Of a DNA stretch of 22,624 bases, positions 1 to 7,720 are shown piece by piece. The notes below the pieces were generated by a model. That model did not search any database, had not been told where the DNA came from, and saw only the letters and a list, made by a program, of their open reading frames with translations. The number at the start of each line of letters is the position of its first letter. Positions within the stretch are counted from its first letter, which is position 1. This stretch comes from a virus, in IMG/VR virus record IMGVR_UViG_3300008459_000439, positions 1 to 22,624 of that record; one strand, written 5' to 3'. A program made the translations under genes and the position numbers.

Positions 1-2
1 TT

Positions 3-2294
3 CCAGAACAAGAATTAATTATTGATGATAAATTAGTGTTAGAATATGAATGTGAACTAAAATTACATAAAAATATGTTTGAAAATAACATTAATTTGTA
101 TTGTGTTTTATATCAAAATCATAATAAAATAAGTAGAGAAACAAACACTTCATTAAACATGATGCAACTAGACATAATGATGGGAGACATTTCTTCTTAT
201 AAATTAAAGCAAAACGGTTTAAATGTTTCAAACGGAAAATTAAATGATTTAACAGCAATCAAAAAAGTTTTTGGAGCGGCAGAGCAGATAAATAAGCTTT
301 ATGAAAAAATAAATTTTGACAAAGCTAAAAAGGCCATATTAAAGCAAGAAGATTTTAATTCAACGCAAAAATATTTTATTCAACCATTTTTTTCAAAAAA
401 TGAAAATAGTTTAGAATTTGTTTTTATGTTTGATTATGAAAAGATACTAAGTGACATACGTAATTTTAAAAAAATATATTCTCACTTCGACAATAGCGTA
501 GTTCCAGCCAATATAAGCGAAGAAATACAGAAAATATATAATGCAACTTCTGAAATATGCAGCGTTAATATTATGAGAAGACTTACTAATAGTAAGAATC
601 AAATTATTGAAGAAAAAAATATTGTTTCTGCTGCTGAAAAACAGGAAAATATATCCGGCGATCATCCCGATAATGGTTGTTCTATAAGAGAAAGTATTAA
701 AACTAGTAAGTATCGAGTAATAGAAGTTAGTGATCCTGACGTATTGAAGTTTAAAAAATCAAATATTCAGTATGGAGTTAGCATCCTGCTTCAAGATAAA
801 TACAGATATTTTATAGATTCCCTTAGAGACACTTTATTTGTTGAATTAAATATTTTTAAGCAATATGTTAACGAAACAAATAATAGAAAAAATTATAATG
901 TTTCTACAGATTCTTTTAATGAGCAGTTTATAAATGAAACATATCAGCTACAATACAGACAAAAAGTTGAAAAATCACTGTCAACTCTATTAGCTGCATT
1001 AAAAATACTAAATTTCGTAGAAGGCGAAGATGATTTTATAGAAAATAGCATTAATATGATAAACCCAGGGTCTACAGATAAGAGAATATTAAATTCTTTT
1101 TTGAAGTTTTATCTAAAAATAGTTCAATACATTGATACCACTATTAAATCTTATAACTATAGTAATCAAACAAAAGTAAATATTTGGTTTAAAGAAGTTA
1201 TTCAACCTTCATTTCTAAAAAAATATGGTTACAGGTATTTCTTTAGGAAAGAAAGTAATAAAAAATTTATGTTAGATGTAAATTACATAGAATTGATGAA
1301 TAAGGTAAATTCTGATAAAACTGCATATGCATATTCTGGGGAAAATGTTTTTCAAGAAATCTCTGTATCACCTTGTATGGTGCAAATAGCGGGAGTAGAT
1401 AAAATATTTGATATAGTCGATAATAAAAGAATTTATATGTCAATTCGAAATAATATTCCTCTAGAAGAATATTTTAATATGGAATTGTCGATAAAACAAT
1501 TTTTATCTGGTAATGATAGAATTGTAAGCAATAAAGACATATATGTAACTTCTACTAATTTTTTAGGTGTAAGTTCACCAAATATTATGTATAATAAATA
1601 CGATAATTCAGACGATGCATTATCTGATTTAGAAAATTATTCAAAAACAATGCCCGGCGTGAACGAACAAGCGTTTTTGATGTCTCTTTTAAAACAAAAT
1701 TTAGTCAGTGAATTTGGGATAATCAACACATCGTTTATATCTGGTAAAGAAAAACCATTTCAATTATCAGATTCTAAAAATATTGCATCTAAAATAAATA
1801 ATAGCATGGAAGAAAGTTCTAAATTTTTAATTAATTACAATACAATATGTAAAATTTTATTTTTTGACGATGACGGTATGTGGAAAATTTTAACAGAAAA
1901 CATTATTAATGATAAAAACAATAAAATTTTATGCAAAATTAATCTTTATCAAAACTCCTACGAATCCAATCAATTTCATCAAATAAAACTACCTTTTTTT
2001 GATGAATATTTTTTTCTAAGCTTTGAAGAAACGGATGCTGTTCTGTCAAGTGGATTAACGCAAACCACCTCAGTACTACCTACTAGTAAACCAGTGGATA
2101 CATATCCTAATATATATATTAAAAAAATATCTGGGTATTACGAAACAGCCTATTCTGGTTCAAATTCTTCTAAGACTTCGAGTGCTTCGAACATGTATAA
2201 TTCACAGAGTAACAATGATGAACTTTCAATGGCCCGAAATCGTGATCGTCAACGAGCAGCGCAAAATTATAATCTTAACACAAGCAGAGGATAA
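3..2294 (+). CDS. Large virion structural protein, 5' end outside window
   Basis: The frame is open from base 3, with no stop before the first possible start (GTG at 36), so the gene almost certainly begins upstream of the window and about 764 codons are visible. I do not recognise a named family. The visible protein is hydrophilic, rich in Asn, Lys, Ile and Ser, with no signal peptide or transmembrane segment. A central region (about residues 240-400 counted from GTG 36) has long amphipathic stretches with predicted-helical character. The last 60 residues are Ser/Asn-rich and end in a basic tail (RNRDRQR), which looks unstructured. The next gene starts 2 bases after the stop and its AGAGGA ribosome binding site lies inside this gene's end, so the two are translationally linked. 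Position at the head of a structural run suggests a tail or baseplate component; that role is inferred from context only. Confidence 0.75.
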   Translation, partial: PEQELIIDDKLVLEYECELKLHKNMFENNINLYCVLYQNHNKISRETNTSLNMMQLDIMMGDISSYKLKQNGLNVSNGKLNDLTAIKKVFGAAEQINKLYEKINFDKAKKAILKQEDFNSTQKYFIQPFFSKNENSLEFVFMFDYEKILSDIRNFKKIYSHFDNSVVPANISEEIQKIYNATSEICSVNIMRRLTNSKNQIIEEKNIVSAAEKQENISGDHPDNGCSIRESIKTSKYRVIEVSDPDVLKFKKSNIQYGVSILLQDKYRYFIDSLRDTLFVELNIFKQYVNETNNRKNYNVSTDSFNEQFINETYQLQYRQKVEKSLSTLLAALKILNFVEGEDDFIENSINMINPGSTDKRILNSFLKFYLKIVQYIDTTIKSYNYSNQTKVNIWFKEVIQPSFLKKYGYRYFFRKESNKKFMLDVNYIELMNKVNSDKTAYAYSGENVFQEISVSPCMVQIAGVDKIFDIVDNKRIYMSIRNNIPLEEYFNMELSIKQFLSGNDRIVSNKDIYVTSTNFLGVSSPNIMYNKYDNSDDALSDLENYSKTMPGVNEQAFLMSLLKQNLVSEFGIINTSFISGKEKPFQLSDSKNIASKINNSMEESSKFLINYNTICKILFFDDDGMWKILTENIINDKNNKILCKINLYQNSYESNQFHQIKLPFFDEYFFLSFEETDAVLSSGLTQTTSVLPTSKPVDTYPNIYIKKISGYYETAYSGSNSSKTSSASNMYNSQSNNDELSMARNRDRQRAAQNYNLNTSRG

Positions 2295-2296
2295 AT

Positions 2297-3787
2297 ATGA
2301 ATAAGATAAAAGTGATTGAAACTGAAAATTATATTATCTCGATTCCTCAGCATGTTGAATCAAAATACGAAATTAATGATTATAAAGGTGATCATTCAAT
2401 TAAAAAGATGACAGTTAGTTTTGTATATAACAAATATATCGAAGAGTATGAAAATGGTATATTAGCTTCCAACTCTAATGATATTTTTTTAATTGATTAT
2501 TATGAACTAAAAAAAAATAGAGACAAGTTAGATATAGAAAATTATTATAAAAAATATGATTTTTCTAATGTGGAAAATACTGTTACATACTATGGTAGTG
2601 AATTTTTTACAAGAGAAAAAGAATTTGCTTTAGAAAAAGATAGTCTGCCTTTTTATTGCACTGTTGAATTAGACGAGATAACTGGTAGTGGCGTCTTTGA
2701 TTCAATTTTTGATATTGACACAAAAAGTGCAATTTTAATAAGACACGGAGGTAACAATCAAGAAATAAACATCGTAGATTTTTTTATTGATAAACCGGAA
2801 AAACTACAAAAATTAATAAATCTTTCTAAGGGAGCCGGTATCAATAAGCACTGTATTCTTGGATACAGAATTACAAAGTATTTAAATCAAAATAAAACCG
2901 AGTATTCGAACGATATTTTTATACCTAGTGGTCATTCTAAAAGTTTAAAATTTGTAGATACAAGAATAGTACCAGGGCAATTATACAGATATAACGTTAA
3001 TATAATTTATCTAGTTATATCTACTGATGGTAAGTTTCAAATAGGCAGTATTGAGGATACTGAATTTTCCGGTAGGTTATTGTCTTTTCCACCAATGCCA
3101 CCACAGGTTGATATAATTCCATATATAAATGAACCAAAAAAAGTTAAAATATTGTTTAATAAACAAGTTGGAAGTTTAAAAGAGACACATATACCATTAT
3201 TAGACGAAGAAGATGTTTTTGTGAATAACTTGCAAACTTCTAATATTTTGTTAAATAAAGACAAAGTATTGTACAGATCAGAAATTCCAATAGAAACATA
3301 TGAATTTTTTAGATTAGAAATCAAACCAGAATCTATTTCGGATTTTAAAAATGGGGTGCGTCAATCTACAACCTCGTTTTCTATAGAAGATAATCTAGAA
3401 ACAAATAAAAAATATTATTATATATTTAGAAATAAAGACATTAATGGACACTATTCAATTCCAACTAAAATTTACACACTAGAAATAGTAGAATATACCG
3501 ATGTCTTTTACCACTCTTTTGGATTTTACGATATACCAAAAAATAATGATATTTTTATATCAGATGAAAAGTTTAATTCAAGAATATCAATATCACCATC
3601 AAGCAGGCAGACAAATTTTAAGGCAGAACAAGTTAATAACAATGGCGATATCTTAAATTCTGTTATGAGTAATGTTGGTGACGGCACTAATTCTATATGG
3701 GGTAAAAAAGTTAAAGTGAGAGTCACTTCTAATTCTACGGGAAGAAAAATAGATTTTAATCTTAAATTTGAGAAACAAAAAGAATAA
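2297..3787 (+). CDS. Virion structural protein with FN3-like segments
   Basis: The 496-codon frame starts at ATG 2297 with AGAGGA at 2286-2291, and lies 2 bases after the previous stop. Two stretches look like fibronectin type III strands: around residues 210-245 (PGQLYRYNVNIIYLV) and around 370-400 (a KKYYYIFRNKDINGHYS strand pair followed by PTKIYTLEI). A proline-rich linker (FPPMPPQVD) follows the first. The C-terminus carries IWGKKVKVRVTSNSTGRKID, a compact basic beta segment that to my memory recurs at the ends of such proteins in large phages. No membrane segment or catalytic motif is visible. Together these point to an extracellular, beta-rich virion protein, probably of the tail or baseplate, acting beside the preceding large protein. 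FN3-type modules are common decorations on phage structural proteins; the precise role is not recognisable. Confidence 0.72.
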   Translation: MNKIKVIETENYIISIPQHVESKYEINDYKGDHSIKKMTVSFVYNKYIEEYENGILASNSNDIFLIDYYELKKNRDKLDIENYYKKYDFSNVENTVTYYGSEFFTREKEFALEKDSLPFYCTVELDEITGSGVFDSIFDIDTKSAILIRHGGNNQEINIVDFFIDKPEKLQKLINLSKGAGINKHCILGYRITKYLNQNKTEYSNDIFIPSGHSKSLKFVDTRIVPGQLYRYNVNIIYLVISTDGKFQIGSIEDTEFSGRLLSFPPMPPQVDIIPYINEPKKVKILFNKQVGSLKETHIPLLDEEDVFVNNLQTSNILLNKDKVLYRSEIPIETYEFFRLEIKPESISDFKNGVRQSTTSFSIEDNLETNKKYYYIFRNKDINGHYSIPTKIYTLEIVEYTDVFYHSFGFYDIPKNNDIFISDEKFNSRISISPSSRQTNFKAEQVNNNGDILNSVMSNVGDGTNSIWGKKVKVRVTSNSTGRKIDFNLKFEKQKE

Positions 3788-3837
3788 AATAGATAATAAA
3801 CACTAATTACGTTTGAAACAACAACAGGAGATGTTAA

Positions 3838-4815
3838 ATGGGATTTTTAGATAATAGCGGAGATATAATTTTAGATGCTGTGCTAACAGATGTGGGAAGA
3901 CAGAGGTTAGCGAAAGGAGATGGATCATTTAAAATTACACAATTCGCACTTGGTGATGATGAAATAAACTATTCTCTATATGATAAGACAAAAAACTCAA
4001 GTGCGGAATTTGACGCTGAACTTATGAAAACTCCTATTTTTGAGGCGTTTACGAATAATGCGGCATCTCTCAATAGTCGCCTTATTTCATTTTCAAGAAA
4101 CAATCTAATGTATCTACCGGTACTAAAAATAAATAATTTAGTACCAGGAACTTCGTTTGCTACAGCTAAGTTAGTACAAAATGGTTATGTATTAGCGGTT
4201 GATGAAGATACGGAACAGTTTTTAACCACAACAAATTTAACCTATGAAGGTGATGCCATTTCAAAAAATGGAGTTTTGTTTGGAATAAACCCAGGGAATG
4301 GACAACATATCAGATTAGATCAAGGAATTGACAATTCTAATATGCCACCAGCAATTGCACTTGATTCTGATTTAGTTGAAAATCAATATTTAATTGAAGT
4401 TGATAATCGTTTTATGTCCGTTGCAAGCCCTGCAGCAAATATGTTTTCTCTATCTCCATCATATATTGATGATGATGATATTGCTGCATATTATGTTTCA
4501 GTAGATGATGATACATCAACAGTTGAAATGAACACCACAACAACAACCATCTCTACTGGTCAAGACAACTCCCAGATTATTGCAGGAGCTAGAGGAACAA
4601 TGTTAAAAATGAGATTACGTTCTCAACTTGAGGTTTCAACATCTGACTTTCTATTTAATAAATTAGGAACACAGATAAAAGATGGATTTAAAATAAACAA
4701 TGTTTCCATCACTGATTTTGCAAACATAAAATCAATCATGACCAGCGTTAGAGTTACTGGTTTAAACACAGGTTACTCTATTGATGTTCCTCTGCTAGTT
4801 ATAAAAGCCTACTAA
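3838..4815 (+). CDS. Conserved phage virion structural protein
   Basis: The 325-codon frame starts at ATG 3838 with a strong AGGAG at 3826-3830 (7-base spacing) after a 50-base gap that could hold a regulatory site, though I see no clear promoter. The N-terminus MGFLDNSGDIILDAVLTDVG, followed by RQRLAKGDGSFKI and FALGDDEINY, is a signature I associate with structural proteins of large marine phages, generally annotated without a specific role. Residues about 205-245 form a low-complexity acidic and Thr-rich stretch (DDDD, then DDDTSTVEMNTTTTT), probably a surface loop or a metal-binding patch. No signal peptide is seen. It leads a run of four genes (to 7131) separated by 0-16 bases, so it is likely co-expressed with the two paralogous structural proteins downstream. 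I am confident it is a virion protein; its place in the particle is unknown. Confidence 0.72.
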   Translation: MGFLDNSGDIILDAVLTDVGRQRLAKGDGSFKITQFALGDDEINYSLYDKTKNSSAEFDAELMKTPIFEAFTNNAASLNSRLISFSRNNLMYLPVLKINNLVPGTSFATAKLVQNGYVLAVDEDTEQFLTTTNLTYEGDAISKNGVLFGINPGNGQHIRLDQGIDNSNMPPAIALDSDLVENQYLIEVDNRFMSVASPAANMFSLSPSYIDDDDIAAYYVSVDDDTSTVEMNTTTTTISTGQDNSQIIAGARGTMLKMRLRSQLEVSTSDFLFNKLGTQIKDGFKINNVSITDFANIKSIMTSVRVTGLNTGYSIDVPLLVIKAY

Positions 4816-4831
4816 GATAAGGATAATAAAT

Positions 4832-5956
4832 ATGTCTACAACCTATAAAGCATTTCTTGATGATGATATTGTTACAGCTAGAACTATGTTGCATGAATAT
4901 GTACCAGTGACATCATCAATTCTCTCAAATACACTGTACAGTGGAAATAATTTTAAATCTTACACACATGGAATGTTTCAAAGTGTCTATGATTATCCTC
5001 ATACAAGTTCTGCTGCAAACCATCTTTTTGACTTAACAGTTGGCATAACAAGTGATTCTCCAGCGTCTTCAAGTTTAGATGCCAGCTGCAAAAGAAAGAT
5101 AAATATGTATAATCAGATGGCTCAAACTCTTGTTGGTTTTGATACAACTGGTTCTATTATGAAATTTGATAGAGATGGCGATCAATCAAACGCAATATCA
5201 GATGATAAGTACAATACTGTGTTTGTTGTAAACTTTAGCAGATTATTGACAAAAGACGAAATAAAGAAAAATAGCTTTAATTTAACGCTAGGTGTAGGTG
5301 AAACTTATTCTTCTCCTTTCACTAAAACTATTTTAGTTAGCGATGTAAGCGCAAGTGAATCTGGGAACTATAGAATAAATTCACCAACTGGTGAATATGG
5401 AATTTTATACGCTCAAGATATAAATGGTAATTCTTACCTACACGACAACCAAAATAAGAAAGAGGTTGGTTTAGTGTTTTATCAAGCTGGTATGGCAATC
5501 ATATCAGCTAATGTTTTTGCACAGTATAATGCTTCTAATTCACCAACCGCTAGTTTATCAGCTAGTACTCAGGGTCAATTAGATTCATTACCACAAATGA
5601 GTTCTGTGTACAGCAATGTCCAACACTTAATTGCTTCTGGTACCATTTCTGATGCGTGCGATTCATTTAGGAGTAGAGTAGGTAATTTAACTTTAAGCAA
5701 CACCACAGAATTAAATTCAACAATACATTTCTGTAGAGTTAGCCATAATGAGTTTAATTATAGCTCAAATCCAACATATTTATCAAGTAGTCAAATGATT
5801 GTTAAAAATGTCCCTTCTGATTCTCCAATCAGCTATATCACAACCGTTGGCCTATATTCCCCAGATAATGAACTTTTAGCTGTTGCTAAATTATCAGAAC
5901 CAATTCGTAAAGATCCAACAACTGAGTTAATTTTAAGAGTGCGACTAGATTACTAG
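4832..5956 (+). CDS. Virion structural protein, paralogue of 6172-7131
   Basis: The 374-codon frame starts at ATG 4832 with AAGGA at 4819-4823, 16 bases after the previous stop. The fold is beta-rich with no membrane segment. Three blocks match the protein at 6172-7131: IKKNSFNLT (residues 144-152), a middle block ending EVGLVFYQAG, and the C-terminal pair HNEFNYSSNPTY (305-316) and ITTVGLYSPDNELLAVAKL (336-354) followed by EPIRK. The C-terminal pair is a signature I have met repeatedly in structural proteins of large phages. Residues about 225-275 here (Ser/Ala-rich) have no counterpart in the paralogue and may be an inserted surface loop. The pair probably occupies equivalent positions or forms a heteromeric ring in the tail or baseplate; that is inference. 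Confidence 0.75.
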   Translation: MSTTYKAFLDDDIVTARTMLHEYVPVTSSILSNTLYSGNNFKSYTHGMFQSVYDYPHTSSAANHLFDLTVGITSDSPASSSLDASCKRKINMYNQMAQTLVGFDTTGSIMKFDRDGDQSNAISDDKYNTVFVVNFSRLLTKDEIKKNSFNLTLGVGETYSSPFTKTILVSDVSASESGNYRINSPTGEYGILYAQDINGNSYLHDNQNKKEVGLVFYQAGMAIISANVFAQYNASNSPTASLSASTQGQLDSLPQMSSVYSNVQHLIASGTISDACDSFRSRVGNLTLSNTTELNSTIHFCRVSHNEFNYSSNPTYLSSSQMIVKNVPSDSPISYITTVGLYSPDNELLAVAKLSEPIRKDPTTELILRVRLDY

Positions 5957-5965
5957 GTATAAACT

Positions 5966-6172
5966 ATGAAAGAATTTAATGATAGCGATGTTATTAGAAG
6001 TTCTTTGGTGACATATCCAAGATTTGAATTTAAAATATACAAGAATAAAATTTATTCTAAGAATTTCGAAGAAGATAATCTTGTTCTATATGATATCAAA
6101 ACAGAAAATGATGTTGCTATAGATTCAAATAGTACCGATTTTAGCAGCAACAACAATAACCCAATATTATAA
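5966..6172 (+). CDS. Small protein, possible split N-terminal part of next gene
   Basis: This 68-codon frame starts at ATG 5966, 9 bases after the previous stop, with only a weak AGG just upstream. It ends in TAA at 6170-6172, whose last A is the first base of the next ATG (TAATG). The protein starts MKEFNDSDVIRSSLVTYPRF, then FKIYKNKIYSKN, and ends in an Asn/Ser-rich tail. The N-terminal pattern (FND-S-D followed by T-x-P then a short beta hairpin with IY) resembles, to my memory, the beginning of longer structural proteins whose remainder looks like the downstream gene. It may therefore be the detached N-terminal domain of that protein, translated separately and coupled through the TAATG overlap. 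A simple small virion protein is the alternative. The next frame lacks its own clear ribosome binding site, which supports coupling. Confidence 0.6.
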   Translation: MKEFNDSDVIRSSLVTYPRFEFKIYKNKIYSKNFEEDNLVLYDIKTENDVAIDSNSTDFSSNNNNPIL

Positions 6173-7131
6173 TGCCTTATAGAAATCCGGACGATAAAAA
6201 AAATTATATATACATACCATCAAATAGTGGTTATTCCTTGAGAGGTCAAGAAGATTATTTCTCTTCTCCACTATATGTTGATAAACAACAATATAAATAT
6301 TTACCTTTATCGTCTTCTATAAATATTAAATATTACAACAGCACAGAAAGCGATGAAGAGAACACTAAAAGAAGAAGACTTCACGCTTTAAAAAATATCT
6401 TAAATCGTAACTCTATAAGAAGTCAACATTATCTTTTCTCTTCTTCGCTTGGTGATAAATTAAATCAAGATTTAACATTGATATCAATACCATCTATTTT
6501 CTATGGAACAACCATAAAAAAGGGTAGTGTAGAATTAACCATTAATTATGATGGGCAAAATATTGCTAAACTTTCTGATACAAAACTAAATGGTGAACTT
6601 ATTGAAACAGTTGGAAACAACACTGGCTCTGTCGCTGGTGTTGTTTTATATGATGAGGGTTTTATACTTTTAACAGGTAGTTGGAATCAAAACATAATAG
6701 AAGAATCTGTTGAGGTTGGAACAAGGTGGAATTGTTTTGGAACGGGTTCCGAACATCTTGTAAATAGCGGTTCTTTTGACATAAATTTTAATGGAACAAA
6801 CGAAATACAAACAGTAACAATGATGGCTCACGCTGAAAAACATGAGTTCAACCATTCAAACAATCCAACATATGTCAAGTATGATTCAAATAAAACAAAT
6901 TATATAAACTATTCAGAAACAAACTATAGAGAAGATGAATATAGAGAAATAAAAAACATAACAAAATACGAGTATGAAAACTATTCTGGTAGTTTAGAAA
7001 AAGAAGTATATATTTCTAAAATAGGTATTTATGACGAGCACAAAAACCTTATAGCTGTTGCTAAGTTGGCAACCCCAGTCAGAAAAACATCTAGTAGAGA
7101 TTTTACTTTTAAACTAAAACTAGATATATAA
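6172..7131 (+). CDS. Virion structural protein, paralogue of 4832-5956
   Basis: The 319-codon frame starts at ATG 6172, overlapping the preceding TAA by one base, so translation probably depends on termination and reinitiation. The first 60 residues are Tyr/Ser-rich. The core has IPSIFYGTTIKKGSVELT (residues about 106-123) and SVAGVVLYDEGFILLTGSW, both typical of a structural family I recall from large phages. The end carries HEFNHSNNPTY (224-234) and ISKIGIYDEHKNLIAVAKL (281-299) followed by TPVRK, aligning block by block with the 4832-5956 protein. Between the last two blocks it has a charged, Tyr/Asn/Glu-rich insert of about 45 residues that the paralogue lacks. No signal peptide or membrane helix is present. 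Likely a tail or baseplate structural subunit acting with its paralogue. Confidence 0.75.
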   Translation: MPYRNPDDKKNYIYIPSNSGYSLRGQEDYFSSPLYVDKQQYKYLPLSSSINIKYYNSTESDEENTKRRRLHALKNILNRNSIRSQHYLFSSSLGDKLNQDLTLISIPSIFYGTTIKKGSVELTINYDGQNIAKLSDTKLNGELIETVGNNTGSVAGVVLYDEGFILLTGSWNQNIIEESVEVGTRWNCFGTGSEHLVNSGSFDINFNGTNEIQTVTMMAHAEKHEFNHSNNPTYVKYDSNKTNYINYSETNYREDEYREIKNITKYEYENYSGSLEKEVYISKIGIYDEHKNLIAVAKLATPVRKTSSRDFTFKLKLDI

Positions 7132-7160
7132 CTAATTATCGTAAATATTGAGGAAAAAAT

Positions 7161-7709
7161 ATGTCATCAGCAACTACAAGTTTAACTGTAAAAGACGCAG
7201 AAGGGCAAGTAAGAAAACTTGCTATGGATGCTGATTCTATTTATGGTCTTGTCCCAATTCATAAAATTAGCGGTTCACTAGCCACAACAGCCGAAATAAG
7301 CAACTTTCCAGAAGTAACGAGCGTAACATCCAGCAACGAAGAACCATTAATAGTATCAAATGAGTTTTCAACAGATGTTTCTAATTTAGTTAAATCCTCT
7401 TATGCATGGAATTTAAATCATAGTGGTACATTTAAATTAGCAGATTTAGATCAAACAAGAAAAGAATTAATTATACACAACAGTTCACCATCTCATTTAT
7501 ATATTAAAGTATCAAGCACTTCACAAAGCGATTCAACAAAACACGGCTTTTCTTTAATAAATACAAGCAGCGCTCCAAGTGATTACAGTTTTATACTTTA
7601 TACTTCGGGAACTTATATAACAAGTGATCCTGGTCGATCTCTATATTATGGTGGATATTTTATAAGCGGATCTAATACCGGATCTGTCTTTGTGACAAAT
7701 ATTAAATAA
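7161..7709 (+). CDS. Small virion protein with a beta-sandwich-like C-terminal domain
   Basis: The 182-codon frame starts at ATG 7161 with GAGGA at 7150-7154. The first 100 residues are Ser/Thr-rich (TSLTVKDAEGQVRKL, then SGSLATTAEISNFPEV). Residues 102-182 form a distinct domain: ELIIHNSSPSHLYIKVS, then SAPSDYSFILYTSGTY, then LYYGGYFISGSNTGS and a short final strand. The same order of motifs occurs in the 15521-16651 protein (LSVYNDSNDDLYISLS, then PPDDFSYAISAGESL, then LTMFGYFKEP), so the two share a homologous domain, with a long insert in the other copy. In tail-associated proteins such small beta domains often act as collars or adaptors. Lying directly upstream of the first long fibre gene, it may be an adaptor for it; this is inference. 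Confidence 0.68.
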   Translation: MSSATTSLTVKDAEGQVRKLAMDADSIYGLVPIHKISGSLATTAEISNFPEVTSVTSSNEEPLIVSNEFSTDVSNLVKSSYAWNLNHSGTFKLADLDQTRKELIIHNSSPSHLYIKVSSTSQSDSTKHGFSLINTSSAPSDYSFILYTSGTYITSDPGRSLYYGGYFISGSNTGSVFVTNIK

Positions 7710-7720
7710 GGTAATTACTA

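Noticed and set aside
6150-6175. Programmed ribosomal frameshift between the 5966 and 6172 genes
   Set aside because: No slippery heptamer is present before the stop; the TAATG overlap is better explained by reinitiation.
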